Assembly (NCBI GenBank): GCA_039527025.1
Contig: BAAAJN010000004.1
Span: 1-64,000, forward strand
DNA from: Microlunatus lacustris
GTDB lineage: Bacteria; Actinomycetota; Actinomycetes; Propionibacteriales; Propionibacteriaceae
Direction: 5' to 3'
Length of the DNA: 64,000 nt
In this document: positions 41,519 to 50,948 of the stretch, piece after piece
Layout: every line of letters starts with the position of its first letter
Position numbering within the stretch: position 1 is the stretch's first letter
The notes under the pieces: generated by a model
What the model saw: the letters and a program-made list of their open reading frames with translations, nothing else
Told to the model about the DNA's origin: nothing
The model's database searches: none
Made by a program: the position numbers and the translations under genes

Positions 41519-42817
41519 TCAGCCCTCCGCGATCCACGGCTCACCGGAGCGGAGCACCGGTCGGCGGCTGGTGCCCAACTGCTCGACCAGGCTCGCGGCG
41601 GTGCCGGCGCCGCCGAGGCCGGCGAGGGACCGCCCGATCTCCTCGGCGCGCGTCCTGAAGCCGGGGTCGTCGAGGACCCGCTGGACCGCGGTCCGCGCCT
41701 GGCGGGGTGAGGGCGACCCCGTGCGGAGGTCGAGCCCTGCACCCGACCAGGCGACCCTCCGAGCGATGTCGGGTTTGTCGAGCGTGCCGCCGGCGACCAC
41801 CAGCGGCACACCGGCGGCCAGTGAAGCGAGGACCCCGCCCCAGCCGCCGTTGGTGACCACCACCGACGTGCGCGGGAGCAGTCGGTCGTACGGCAGGAAC
41901 GGGGCCTGGTGCGCGTGGGCGGGCACCGCGGCTGCGGGCAGCGTGCCGCCGCCGGTGGCGGCCAGCACCTGCACGTCCAGGGTGGCCAGTCCGCACAACG
42001 TGGGCAGCAGCAGGTCGCGGGGGGCGACGTCATAGGTGCCCTGGGTCACGTGGACCACCCGCCGACCGGCTCGGGTGACCTCGTCCCACCACGGCGGCAC
42101 GGGCGCCCCGACCGGCGAAGCCGACAGCTGGCCCACGAAGTGCACCTGACGGGGGAGGTCGCTCCGTGGGTACTCCAGTGCCGCGGAACCGTGCGCCACG
42201 ACGAGCTGGGACGACCAGAAGGCGTCCAGCGCGGTGACCAGGGCTGGCGGCAAGCCGAGCGCGGCGCGCACCTCGTCCAGCACCCGGTCCAGCCGCCGCA
42301 GCGCCAGTCCGCTCGCCCGACGCAGCGCGCCGTCGCGGGCCCGGCCTGCCCAGCCCCTCATGGGCGCCAGTCCCACCCCGGCCGGCGGGAGATCCCGGCT
42401 GGGCATGCTGAGCGGGACCAGCGCCACGGTCGCCACCGGCGTGCCGGTCAGCTCGGCGGCGAGCACCGACCCGAGGGCGAGGTGGTCGGACACGAGGACG
42501 TCGAACGGTCCGGCCTCCAGGATGTCCCGCGCCTGCCCTTCCCCGGTGCGCAGGAACACGTGCTCGAGGTTCGTGACTACCGCGCGCGGACCCCGTCCGT
42601 TCGTCAGCTGGGGGAAGGTCGCCCGCAGATCGCGGTCGTCGAAGTCCGGGGCGTGCCGCCAGGTCGCCAGCTCGGCACCCGCGTCGACGAAACCGGTGCC
42701 GTAGCGACGCCCGGTGCAGGCCACGACCTCGTGGCCCCGCCCGACGAGAGCGCGGGCGACCGCTCGCATCGGGGTCGCGTGCCCGGCGAAGGGCATCGCT
42801 GCTACCAGGATGCGCAT
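41519..42817 (-). CDS. Glycosyltransferase family 1 (macrolide-glycosyltransferase type)
   Basis: This 432-residue GT-B protein begins MRILVAAMPFAGHATPMRAVARALVGRGHEV, the acceptor-domain start of UGT/MGT enzymes. The C-terminal donor domain carries VVHVTQGTYDVAPRDLLLPTL and VVVTNGGWGGVLASLAAGVPLVVAGGTLDKPDIA. The latter corresponds to the HGG...P...D(Q/K) nucleotide-sugar signature, with TNGG in place of HGG. It probably glycosylates a small molecule. A direct repeat like that ahead of the exporter gene lies 58 bases upstream, so control by the adjacent SARP regulator is likely. Confidence 0.88.
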   Translation of the reverse strand: MRILVAAMPFAGHATPMRAVARALVGRGHEVVACTGRRYGTGFVDAGAELATWRHAPDFDDRDLRATFPQLTNGRGPRAVVTNLEHVFLRTGEGQARDILEAGPFDVLVSDHLALGSVLAAELTGTPVATVALVPLSMPSRDLPPAGVGLAPMRGWAGRARDGALRRASGLALRRLDRVLDEVRAALGLPPALVTALDAFWSSQLVVAHGSAALEYPRSDLPRQVHFVGQLSASPVGAPVPPWWDEVTRAGRRVVHVTQGTYDVAPRDLLLPTLCGLATLDVQVLAATGGGTLPAAAVPAHAHQAPFLPYDRLLPRTSVVVTNGGWGGVLASLAAGVPLVVAGGTLDKPDIARRVAWSGAGLDLRTGSPSPRQARTAVQRVLDDPGFRTRAEEIGRSLAGLGGAGTAASLVEQLGTSRRPVLRSGEPWIAEG

Positions 42818-42874
42818 CTGCCACCGTCCTCACCCTCGGTCGACCGTCGGAGCATGGGACGAGGTTGGCGCTTC

Positions 42875-42895
42875 GACCTTGCAGGACGCTTGCAG
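42875..42895 (-). promoter_or_regulatory. Candidate SARP binding site upstream of the glycosyltransferase
   Basis: On the minus strand two TGCAAG copies are 11 bases apart (CTGCAAGCGTC, then CTGCAAGGTC). Eleven-base-period heptamer direct repeats are the hallmark of SARP operators. 17 of 21 positions match the site at 46084. It lies 58 bases upstream of the glycosyltransferase start in the sense orientation. Confidence 0.65.
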
Positions 42896-42909
42896 CAGAC
42901 GGGAGGAGG

Positions 42910-45900
42910 TCAGGTCTTCGGAGTCAGTCGGCGCACCAGTTCGGCCAGGCGCTCCTGCCACAGGCTAGGCATGCCGTAGGCACGGGCCTGGAGGGCCCCG
43001 GCCGCGGCGTCTCGCGCCCGGTCCACCTGGTGCTGGGCGAGCTCGGCCTCGGCCAGCAGGGTGAGCACCACGGGCGTCAGCATGCGAGCTCCGGTCGCGA
43101 AGTAGGCCTCGGTGGCCGCTCTCATCGCGGCCAGCACCTCCTCGGTCCCGGTGGTCGTGCCCGTCGCGGTGACGACAGCCCAGGATCCGAAGATGTCGGC
43201 GATGTGGCGTTGGAGGTGGAGACCACTCGCGGTGGCGAGCTCGGCGAGCTCGCCGGCCAGGTCACGGGCGGCGCTCCGGTCCTCCCGCGTGACAGCGAGC
43301 AGCGCGGCGAACATGACGGCTCCGCCGGCTGCGGCCCAGGCCTCCTGGCTACGGCCGGAGCCCGCCAACGCCTGGGCCAGGAAGCCGAGCACCGGCGTCT
43401 GCGGGTGCTCGCGGAACGCCTCGGCCAGGGCAGCACCCAGGCGTACGGCCAGCGCGTCCGCACGCACCAGCTCGGTGGTGGCACTCTGGTCGTCGCCGCG
43501 GAACCAGGAGACGGCCCCTCGCGCCATCCGGCCCAGCAGCTCGAAGCGTTGTCCGGTGGGGCCGGCCGTCGTGGCCCGTCCCATCAGGACGTCGCTGAGG
43601 GTGAGGGCTGTGTCGAGGTCGGCGGTCACCACGTGCCAGGAGATCCGGTGGTACAGCGCGGCGAACATCTCCTCGTCCGGATCGGCCCGCAGGGCCAGGT
43701 GCTGCGCCCGCTCCAGGGCGCGGTTGGCCTCGGCCGCGCCCCAGCCCAGCCGCATCGCCACGGTTGAGCCGATCCGCGCCTGCACGGCGAGCTCCCAGCT
43801 GTCGCGCTCACGACCCCGGGGCAGCCGTCGGGTCAGCGCGAGCGCTTGGTGCAGCAGGCGCTCGGCGTGCTCCAGCGCCAGCTGGCGAGCGGCGCGCCGG
43901 GACGCCCGCAGCAGAGCCGGGAGAGCAGGGCCGGGTCCCACCACCTCGGCACCGGCGAGCAGGTGCCGCGCGAGCTCGTCGACCGGGGCGTCGTGCCTCC
44001 CCGTCGACAGGGCTGCCCCGACGCTCCCGTGCAGCCGGGCCCGGGCGAGCGGCGGGATCTCGTGGTAGACGGCCTCGCGCACCAGGGCGTGCGTGAAGCG
44101 GACGCAGGGGACCGGAAGCAGCTGCTCCGTCACGAAGCCGGCCCCGACCGCCTCGCTCAACGCCGCGTCCAGGTCGCCCGGGGGCAGACCGCTGACCTCC
44201 TCCAGCAGGCCGACCTGCGTCTCGGCCCCGACGACGGCGGCCACCTCGACCAGACGTCGGGTGGTCGCGCTGAGCGTCGTGAGCCGGCCGCGCAGCACCG
44301 CCCGGACGGTGGGTGGGACTCCCAGCTCCTCGGGATCGACGGTCACCGCTGAGGAGCGCTCGCCGAGCAGGCGGGCGAGCTCGATGAGGAAGAACGGGTT
44401 GCCCTCGGCCTTGGTCACGGCGGCGTCCACCCACCCGGGGTCCGGGGTGTCCTGCCGCCGCGTGAGGAGGGCCACCGCCTCGTCCGGCTGGAGCCCGGTC
44501 AGCTCGATCTGCTCGGTCGGTCCGGTGGCCAGCTGCGCCAGGAGCGAGGTGAGGGCCGGCGCGACCGGGTGGTGCGGTGAGCGCACGGTGGCCACCACCA
44601 CCAGCGGCGACCGGGAGGCGGCGTCGACGACGGCTCCCAGCAGCTCCAGCGACAACGGGTCGCCCCAGTGCAGGTCCTCGAGGAGGACCACCAGCCGCTC
44701 CTCGACGGCGTGGTCGGCGAGCCGCAGGGCGAGGGCCTGGTGCAGCTGCGAGCGGTGGATCGGCGGCGGGCCGCCGATGGCCTCCTGTGCCGCCCCGCCC
44801 AGGACGACCTCCACCTCGGGCTGGCCCCACAGCGGGGGCAGCGTACGCAGCACCTGGGCCCACAACCAGTAGGGCGCGTCGCCGGCAATAGCCTGCCCGC
44901 GACCCCAGGCCGTGATGTAGCCACGGTCCTGGGCCCGCCGCGCCACGTCGTGGCACAGGGTGGTCTTGCCGATCCCCGCCTCGCCGCTGATCAGCCACAC
45001 CGAGCCCTCGCCCTGCAGCGCGGCGGTCAGGGCGTGGTCCAGCCGCTGCAGCGGACCCTCCCGGCCGATGCTGAGATCGGCGGCAGGTCGCCGGACAGGC
45101 TCCGGGCCGCTGGTCCCGCGTGCGGAAGCGCTCGGCCGCGGGTCCCGGTCGAGCTCGGGGTCCTGCTGCAACAAGCGGGTGTGCAGTCGCCGCAGCTGGG
45201 GGCCCGGGTCTGCTCCCAGCTCGTCAGCGATCAGCCGCCGGAACTGCTCGTAGGCCGACAACGCCTCTGCCTCGCGTCCCGATCGGTAGAGCGCCAGGAG
45301 GTGCAGGGCCTGCGCGCTCTCGCGCAACGGGTGCTCGGTCAGCAGGTCGGAGGACCGCCGGAGCGCCTCGTCCGTGGCGCCGGTGCGGAGCAGCGCGTCG
45401 AGATGACGCTCGCGGGCGTCGAGCACCCGGGCGTTGAGACGACGTGCTTCCGTGGCTCCCGTCGACCCGAGCAGATCGACGACGTCGGCCAACGGCTCGC
45501 CCACCACCAGGTGGAGGGCGTGCTCGAGCAGCTCGAGGGCCGCGCACGGATCGAGCTCCAGGCGCTCCTCCGCCGCCGCAGCCAGGGAGAGGAAGCGCTC
45601 CGTGTCGACCGTGCCGCCGCTCACCTGGAGGAGGTAGCCCGGCGGCTGCCGCCGGATGCGCAACGACGTCCGGGATGAGGACCCCGTCCCGCTCGCACCG
45701 TCCCGGTCCAGCGCTCGGCGCAGCCGGGACACGTAGGCCTGCAGCGTCGCGGTCGCGCTGTCGGGGGGGTCGTCGCCCCACAGACCCCCCACGAGCCGCC
45801 CGACGGACACGGTCCGACCCGGTTCCAGGGCCAGCAGGGTGAACAGCGCGCGTGCCTTGGGGGAGGGGAACTCGACGGCCTGTCCCTCGAGCTGAGCGGC

Positions 45901-45975
45901 CACGGGCCCCAGCAGCCGGACGACCACCGGCTGTGAGCCCTCCGCGAGTCCTGGCGGCGCGGACGTCCGGAGCAT
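42910..45975 (-). CDS. SARP-type regulator with AAA/LAL ATPase domain
   Basis: This roughly 1021-residue protein has an OmpR-like winged helix (residues 18-105, FPSPKARALFTLLALEPGRTV), a bacterial transcriptional activation domain (about 110-265, ending SAYEQFRRLIADELGADPGPQL) and an NB-ARC/AAA-like ATPase. The ATPase has P-loop SGEAGIGKTTLCHD (about residue 335) and LVVLLEDLHWGDPLSLELL as Walker B. A long helical, TPR-like C-terminus follows. It resembles the large SARP-LAL activators of secondary-metabolism clusters. ATG 45975 is the first good start. It separates a glycosyltransferase and a divergent MFS exporter that share its likely operator. Confidence 0.9.
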   Translation of the reverse strand: MLRTSAPPGLAEGSQPVVVRLLGPVAAQLEGQAVEFPSPKARALFTLLALEPGRTVSVGRLVGGLWGDDPPDSATATLQAYVSRLRRALDRDGASGTGSSSRTSLRIRRQPPGYLLQVSGGTVDTERFLSLAAAAEERLELDPCAALELLEHALHLVVGEPLADVVDLLGSTGATEARRLNARVLDARERHLDALLRTGATDEALRRSSDLLTEHPLRESAQALHLLALYRSGREAEALSAYEQFRRLIADELGADPGPQLRRLHTRLLQQDPELDRDPRPSASARGTSGPEPVRRPAADLSIGREGPLQRLDHALTAALQGEGSVWLISGEAGIGKTTLCHDVARRAQDRGYITAWGRGQAIAGDAPYWLWAQVLRTLPPLWGQPEVEVVLGGAAQEAIGGPPPIHRSQLHQALALRLADHAVEERLVVLLEDLHWGDPLSLELLGAVVDAASRSPLVVVATVRSPHHPVAPALTSLLAQLATGPTEQIELTGLQPDEAVALLTRRQDTPDPGWVDAAVTKAEGNPFFLIELARLLGERSSAVTVDPEELGVPPTVRAVLRGRLTTLSATTRRLVEVAAVVGAETQVGLLEEVSGLPPGDLDAALSEAVGAGFVTEQLLPVPCVRFTHALVREAVYHEIPPLARARLHGSVGAALSTGRHDAPVDELARHLLAGAEVVGPGPALPALLRASRRAARQLALEHAERLLHQALALTRRLPRGRERDSWELAVQARIGSTVAMRLGWGAAEANRALERAQHLALRADPDEEMFAALYHRISWHVVTADLDTALTLSDVLMGRATTAGPTGQRFELLGRMARGAVSWFRGDDQSATTELVRADALAVRLGAALAEAFREHPQTPVLGFLAQALAGSGRSQEAWAAAGGAVMFAALLAVTREDRSAARDLAGELAELATASGLHLQRHIADIFGSWAVVTATGTTTGTEEVLAAMRAATEAYFATGARMLTPVVLTLLAEAELAQHQVDRARDAAAGALQARAYGMPSLWQERLAELVRRLTPKT

Positions 45976-46083
45976 GCCGACGGCGCCGGACGTCCGGGCG
46001 CGGTCCCCCTCGACGGGCACAACCGATCTTTGCACGACAGCTCCCGCCCTGCGGCGGGTTTCAGCATCGCCGGCGACCGCGAC

Positions 46084-46104
46084 GTGCAAGCGCTTTGCAA
46101 GGTC
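46084..46104 (+). promoter_or_regulatory. Candidate SARP binding site upstream of the MFS exporter
   Basis: TGCAAG at 46085-46090 and 46096-46101 form an 11-base-period direct repeat (GTGCAAGCGCT, then TTGCAAGGTC). It closely matches the site before the glycosyltransferase. It lies 43 bases upstream of the MFS GTG in the sense orientation and about 109 bases from the SARP start. A CAAGAT -10-like element follows the second repeat after about 10 bases. Confidence 0.65.
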
Positions 46105-46147
46105 CGGCAACCAAGATCCTGCTCCGAGGACGTCGAGAGGAGTCGTT

Positions 46148-47662
46148 GTGGGCAGGGAAGGTGACCAGCCGGCGGTGACCGGGGGGAGCGGGACGGTCTC
46201 CACCACCACCTCGGAGTGGTCCGGCACGAGCGGGGGAGGACCGGTGTCGCGCGGTCCTGCCGGTCTAGGCCTCGGACTGTGCCTCACGGTGGTCGCCGTC
46301 GCTTTCGAGAGCATCGCTGTGGCCACCGCGATGCCGGTTGCGGCCCGGGACCTGGACGGCCTGAGCCACTACGCGTGGTCGTTCTCCGCATTCGGGGTCG
46401 GCATGCTGTTCAGCACCGTGGCCGCTGGTCGTGCTTGTGACCGGGTCGGACCGGCCGCGCCGCTGAGGGCGGGGCTCCTGGTGTTCATCCTCGGCCTGCT
46501 CGTGGCGGCCACCGCGGAGCAGATGGCTCAGCTGGTGGCTGGCCGGCTGGTCCAGGGCCTCGGCAGTGGCGTGATCGGCACGGCCGTCGTGGTCTGCGTC
46601 GCCCGCGCCTACCGGGAGGACGAGCGCCCCCGGATGTTCACCGCCATCTCGACCGCCTGGGTCCTGCCGGCCTTCGCCGGACCACCGGTGGCGGCGCTGG
46701 TCACCGAGAGCTGGGGCTGGCCGTGGGTGTTCGTCAGCGTGGTCCCCCTGGTCCTCCTCGGCGGCGCCCTGGTGCTGCCCCGGGTGCGCGGCCTGACCCA
46801 GGAGCGGCGCAACCCCGACGACCCGGCGGGAGGGGCCCGGCCAGCTCCCCTGTGGGCGGCCGCCCTCGTCGCCCTCGGAACCGTGGCCTTGCAGGTGGCC
46901 GGGCAGCGGCTGGACGCCTTCGCCCTCGTCCTGCTGGTCGTCGGCGCGGCCGCGTTGGTGCTGGGGCTGCCGTCCCTGATGCCGGGCTGCTTCACCAGGT
47001 TCGGTCGGGGACTGCCGGCCGTCATCATCACGCGGGGGCTGCTGGCCGGCGCCTTCGTCGGCGGCGAAGCGTTCCTGCCGCTGATGCTGGTGGAGGAGAA
47101 GGGTCTCGCCCTGGTCTGGGCGGGAGCAGCCCTGACCGCTGGCAGCGTCGGCTGGCTGGCGGGCTCCTGGCTGCAGGCCCGCCCCTGGCTGCGGCTCCGG
47201 CGAGACCGCATCATCACCCTGGGCTGCTCGGCGGTGGTCTGCGGCCTGGCCTCGGTCGCCCTCAACGCGCTCACCGCGTCCCTGCCCGGCGGCTACGTGG
47301 CCCTCGGCTGGGTGGTCGCCGGTTTCGGCATGGGCCTCGCCACCTCCAGCACCGCCCTGGCGGTGATGTCGCTGTCCAGGGTCGCCGAGCAGGGCCGCAA
47401 CGCCTCCTCGCTGAACCTGTCCGACGCCCTCGGGTCCGCCCTCCTCGTCGCCGGGGCCGGGACCGTCTTCGCCGCCCTGAGCCGTGGCGGCAACCTGCCC
47501 ACCGCATTCGGGACCCTGCTGCTCGCCGTCACGGCTGTCTCCCTGCTGGCGGTGCTCGCCTCTCTGCGGATCGGCGCGCTGTCACCGCCGGGTGCCGCCG
47601 TCTCTGACGAGACACCACCCGCCTTCGTCCGCTCGACCGAGTCCTCAGGAGGGACCGCATGA
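46148..47662 (+). CDS. MFS transporter (drug-exporter type)
   Basis: This 504-residue protein has about 14 membrane segments. It contains FESIAVATAMPVAARDLDGLSHYAWSFSAFG and GRLVQGLGSGVIGTAVVVCVARAY, the motif C-like patterns of the 14-TM DHA2 class. GTG 46148 has AGGAG 5-6 bases upstream, which decides the start. The stop overlaps the CPBP gene (ATGA). With the SARP-like site upstream, it is probably the exporter for a product of this module. Confidence 0.88.
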   Translation: MGREGDQPAVTGGSGTVSTTTSEWSGTSGGGPVSRGPAGLGLGLCLTVVAVAFESIAVATAMPVAARDLDGLSHYAWSFSAFGVGMLFSTVAAGRACDRVGPAAPLRAGLLVFILGLLVAATAEQMAQLVAGRLVQGLGSGVIGTAVVVCVARAYREDERPRMFTAISTAWVLPAFAGPPVAALVTESWGWPWVFVSVVPLVLLGGALVLPRVRGLTQERRNPDDPAGGARPAPLWAAALVALGTVALQVAGQRLDAFALVLLVVGAAALVLGLPSLMPGCFTRFGRGLPAVIITRGLLAGAFVGGEAFLPLMLVEEKGLALVWAGAALTAGSVGWLAGSWLQARPWLRLRRDRIITLGCSAVVCGLASVALNALTASLPGGYVALGWVVAGFGMGLATSSTALAVMSLSRVAEQGRNASSLNLSDALGSALLVAGAGTVFAALSRGGNLPTAFGTLLLAVTAVSLLAVLASLRIGALSPPGAAVSDETPPAFVRSTESSGGTA

Positions 47663-48510
47663 CCTGGTTTCGTCGACGTCCTCTCGTCACATTCTTCGTC
47701 CTGGCGTTCCTCCTGCCCTGGCTCGTCTGGGTCCCGCGCGCCCTCGGCGTGCCGGTCGGCGTCCTCGACCCGCTGTCCACCTGGTTCGTCGCGGTCGCCG
47801 CGCTCGCGGCGGCGCTGCTGACGGGCGGCCGGGCTGCTCTGCGGAACCTGGGTCGCCGTCTCGTGCGCTGGCGCGTCGGGTGGTCCTGGTGGCTCGTCGT
47901 GCTGGTCGGACCTGCGGTCTTCTCCGTCGCGGCCGCGGCTGTGGTCGTGCTGCTCGGCGGGACGTGGTCAGACGGCCTGCCCGCCCTGCTCGCGGACCAG
48001 GCCTGGGTGCTCCTGGCGACGTTCTTGGTGGTCCTGGTGGTCACCGACGGGCTCGGCGAGGAGGTGGCGTGGCGCGGGTTCGCGCTGCCCCGTCTCCTCT
48101 CGCGCTGCACGCCTCTCACCGCCAGCGTGGTGCTGGGCCTCCTCTGGGGTGCGTGGCACCTGCCGCTGACCTTGACCGAGGGGGAGTACCTGCACGGGCA
48201 GCTGTTCTGGTTGCTGCTGGTCGACATCACGGCGAAGTCGGTCCTCTTCACCTGGGTCTTCCTGCACACCAACGGCAGCGCGCTGATGGCGGTGCTGTTC
48301 CACGCGACGACCAACCTCTTCGCGGTGTCGCCGATCGCCGTCGAGGGCGACGACCTCACGCTCCCGCTGGTCGCCGCGGCGCTCAAGTGGGTCCTGGTGG
48401 CGCTGGTCCTCGCCCGGGGCGGGCTCGCGCTGCCGGCCTCGCCGGAGCCGGCCGAGGACCTCTCGCCTGGAGTGCGAGCTGCCGAGGCGTCAGGGGTGGT
48501 CGAGCGGTGA
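47659..48510 (+). CDS. CPBP-family intramembrane metalloprotease
   Basis: This 283-residue membrane protein has about eight segments. It has the Abi/CPBP motifs GLGEEVAWRGFALPRLL (EExxxR, about residues 132-140) and LLWGAWHLPLTL (FxxxH-like, WxxxH). VLFHATTNLFAV carries the third conserved His. Family members process prenylated or signal peptides, or confer self-immunity to bacteriocins. It is translationally coupled to the MFS exporter, which suggests a role in export, maturation or immunity of the same product. Confidence 0.87.
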   Translation: MTWFRRRPLVTFFVLAFLLPWLVWVPRALGVPVGVLDPLSTWFVAVAALAAALLTGGRAALRNLGRRLVRWRVGWSWWLVVLVGPAVFSVAAAAVVVLLGGTWSDGLPALLADQAWVLLATFLVVLVVTDGLGEEVAWRGFALPRLLSRCTPLTASVVLGLLWGAWHLPLTLTEGEYLHGQLFWLLLVDITAKSVLFTWVFLHTNGSALMAVLFHATTNLFAVSPIAVEGDDLTLPLVAAALKWVLVALVLARGGLALPASPEPAEDLSPGVRAAEASGVVER

Positions 48511-48560
48511 GCCAGCCGCCGGCGCGTCCCGCCGGTGTCGGCCCGGCCGGCGCGGTCTTC

Positions 48561-48586
48561 GGCGGCGGCGGCGGCGGCGGCGGCGG
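48561..48586. repeat. GGC trinucleotide repeat
   Basis: About nine consecutive GGC units. It lies between the CPBP gene and the S8 protease fragment, where the sequence loses coding signal. It may be a slippage hotspot at the fragment junction. Confidence 0.7.
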
Positions 48587-48732
48587 AAGGACGATGACCA
48601 CCATCGTGCGGTCCACCAGCAGGCAAATGCGCTGCACGAGCCGGCACCAGCGCAGGTCCGAACTGCTGCTCAGCCGGCGGGGGGTGGCGGGAACTCGGGG
48701 CCGAAGGGCCTGGCGGCGGTGTGGCCCAGGTC

Positions 48733-49262
48733 ACTACGTTGACCTCAGCATCTGGCTGTACGGTCTCGGCGCGGTCGAGCTCTCCGCACCGGGTGGCTGG
48801 CTCCGCGACGGCATCGGCACCGCGACCTTCCCGATGTCGGGCAACATGATCTTGTCGACGTACCCGCTGCGCGTCGCCATCGCCGAGGGCCTGGCCGACG
48901 CGAACGGGAACACGACCGACGCGTTCTCGGTCCGGTCCTGCGCCCCGGGGGGGGTCTGCGGCTTCTACACCTACCTCCAGGGAACCTCGATGGCCGCACC
49001 CCATGTGACGGGGGTGGCCGCGCTCGTCGTCGACCGGCACGGCCAGCGCACCCGTCACGGCAGCAAGGTGCTCGACCCTGACCGCGTTCGACGCATCCTG
49101 GAGCGCACCGCTGTCGACCACGCCTGCCCGGTCGGAGGGACCGAAATCTACACCGACGAAGGACGGGCGGAGGCCTACAACGCCGTTTGCGAGGGAACCA
49201 CCCGGGAGAACGGTCGCTACGGGGAGGGCATCGTCAACGCCGCCCAGGCCGTCCGCAACTAG
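48733..49262 (+). pseudogene. Subtilisin-like (S8) protease, C-terminal fragment
   Basis: The frame reads GLGAVELSAPGGWLRDGIGTATF, then GGVCGFYTYLQGTSMAAPHVTGVAALVVDRHG, with the S8 catalytic Ser in GTSMAAPH. It ends NGRYGEGIVNAAQAVRN. The Asp and His parts of the triad, the signal peptide and the propeptide are absent: upstream of about 48733 no frame resembles a protease. It is a truncated remnant, possibly cut at the GGC repeat region. Confidence 0.8.
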
Positions 49263-49383
49263 CCTACCCGCAGGTCTCGGAGTGCCCCTCGACCTGGGGA
49301 AGGACCGGCATCGACACTCAGCCCAGTGAACTCGAGCCAGGTCAAGAGGAGCCCGGACGGGGTGGACGACGTCTACTGGTCGA

Positions 49384-50850
49384 TCACTGGACGGCTGAGG
49401 TCAAGCCCGCCACGTCGTCCACGAACCGGTGGCCGGGGGAGCGGTGCTGCTCCCACTCGAGCAGGGTCAGCTCGTGCGAGACCTGTCGGTACCGGTCCTC
49501 GACGGCTCTCATCTGCTCGGTGAAGGGCTCGCTGCAGACCATCAGGGAGAGCTCGAGGTTGAGCTGGAACGAGCGGATGTCCATGTTGGAGGAGCCGAGC
49601 ACGGTGACCTGCTCGTCGACGGACATGTGCTTGGCGTGCAGGATCGCCGGGGCGGGGTAGCGGTAGATGCGGACGCCCGCCTCGAGCAGGTCGGCGTAGT
49701 AGGAGTGCTGCGCGTGGAAGACGAAGAACTGGTCTCCGATCTCCCCGATGAAGAGTTCGACGGCCACGCCACGGCGGGCCGCGGTGGTGATGGCCGCGAG
49801 CAGAGACTCGTCGGGGACGAAGTAGGGGCTGGTGATGCTGAGCCTGCGCTGGGCGTAGTAGATGAGGGTGTTGAACAGCGCGAGGTTGTTCTCGACCTTG
49901 AAGGCCGGACCGCTGGGCGCCACCTGGCAGAGGAGCTCGCCTTGGCGATGTGCCTGGTCGGCCTGCTCACGCGAACTCGTCAGCAGCTCGTCGGTCTCGC
50001 TGTACCAGTCGGTCACGAACACCGCGTCGATCTCGTGTGCGACCGGGCCACTCACCTCGGCGATCAGGTCGTGCCACCGCAACCCTCGACGCAGGTTGGC
50101 GCGCTTGTGGTAGCTGGGGTGGATGATGTTCAGCGACCCGACGAGAGCCACGTCTCCGTCGGCGACCAGCAGCTTGCGGTGGTTGCGCAGGTCAGGCCGC
50201 TGGTAGCGGCCGCGCAAGGGTTGGACGGGCAGCATCAGGTGCCACTCTGCACCCATCTCCGTGAGCGCTCGACAGGTCCTGCGGTAGCCGCGGTAGCCGC
50301 GCGAGCCGAGGTGGTCCAGCAGCACCCGCACCTTCACTCCGCGCTGGACGGCGCGTCGCATCGCGGCGAACAACGGTTCGGTCGAGGAGTCGAGGATCAG
50401 GATGTAGAACTCGACGTGCAGGTAGCGGTGGGCGGAGTCCGCAGCAGCGGTCAGTGCTGCGATCTGGTCGGAGAAGTCGGTGATCAGCCGGGCGTCGTTG
50501 CCCTCGAGCATGGGCATGGCCCCGACCGTCCGGTTGAGCTCCACCACGGAGGGCAGCCAGGGCGGCGTGCTGCGCGTCAGCCGCACCTGCTCGATGTCCT
50601 GGCTCCTCTCCTCGATCTGCTCGTTCATGTGCTCCTGCTTGGCGCGACGACTGGCCGGCAGGGAAGGGCTTCCGATCAGCAGGAACAGCAGCACGCCGAA
50701 GATCGGCACGAGCGCGATCAGCAGGATCCACGCCAGCGCCGAGGACGGCCGGCGGCCGCGCGGCGCGATGGCCAGCGCCAGCAGCACCACCAGCACCTCG
50801 AGTGCGGCGAGCAGCCCGACGCCCGTGACGCTGCTGAGCAACCAGCTCAC
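49384..50850 (-). CDS. cls: Cardiolipin synthase
   Basis: This 488-residue membrane enzyme has two N-terminal membrane helices (residues 3-62). Two phospholipase-D motifs follow: NHRKLLVADGDVALVGSLN (HxKxxxxD, about residue 225) and ILHAKHMSVDEQVTVLGSSNMD (about residue 405). GSLN and GSSNMD follow the HKD motifs as in bacterial Cls. It condenses phosphatidylglycerol or transfers a phosphatidyl group to make cardiolipin. It has no operon partners here. Confidence 0.93.
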   Translation of the reverse strand: MSWLLSSVTGVGLLAALEVLVVLLALAIAPRGRRPSSALAWILLIALVPIFGVLLFLLIGSPSLPASRRAKQEHMNEQIEERSQDIEQVRLTRSTPPWLPSVVELNRTVGAMPMLEGNDARLITDFSDQIAALTAAADSAHRYLHVEFYILILDSSTEPLFAAMRRAVQRGVKVRVLLDHLGSRGYRGYRRTCRALTEMGAEWHLMLPVQPLRGRYQRPDLRNHRKLLVADGDVALVGSLNIIHPSYHKRANLRRGLRWHDLIAEVSGPVAHEIDAVFVTDWYSETDELLTSSREQADQAHRQGELLCQVAPSGPAFKVENNLALFNTLIYYAQRRLSITSPYFVPDESLLAAITTAARRGVAVELFIGEIGDQFFVFHAQHSYYADLLEAGVRIYRYPAPAILHAKHMSVDEQVTVLGSSNMDIRSFQLNLELSLMVCSEPFTEQMRAVEDRYRQVSHELTLLEWEQHRSPGHRFVDDVAGLTSAVQ

Positions 50851-50948
50851 AGCACGGCCCCGACCCGCTGCCGCAGCCGAGCGGTGCGGACAGCAGCAGC
50901 CGGTCGTCGGCCGGCGCTTGGCGGCACAGGTGCAGGTGCAGGCATCGG

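Noticed and set aside
3308..46117. Shared CCGGCAACCAAGA string near 3308 and near 46105
   Set aside because: A 13-base match alone can be chance in GC-rich DNA; the surrounding sequences do not align, and the second copy lies in the SARP promoter.
48383..48637. Minus-strand frame with nine consecutive prolines
   Set aside because: It is produced by the GGC repeat read on the other strand and overlaps the end of the CPBP gene.
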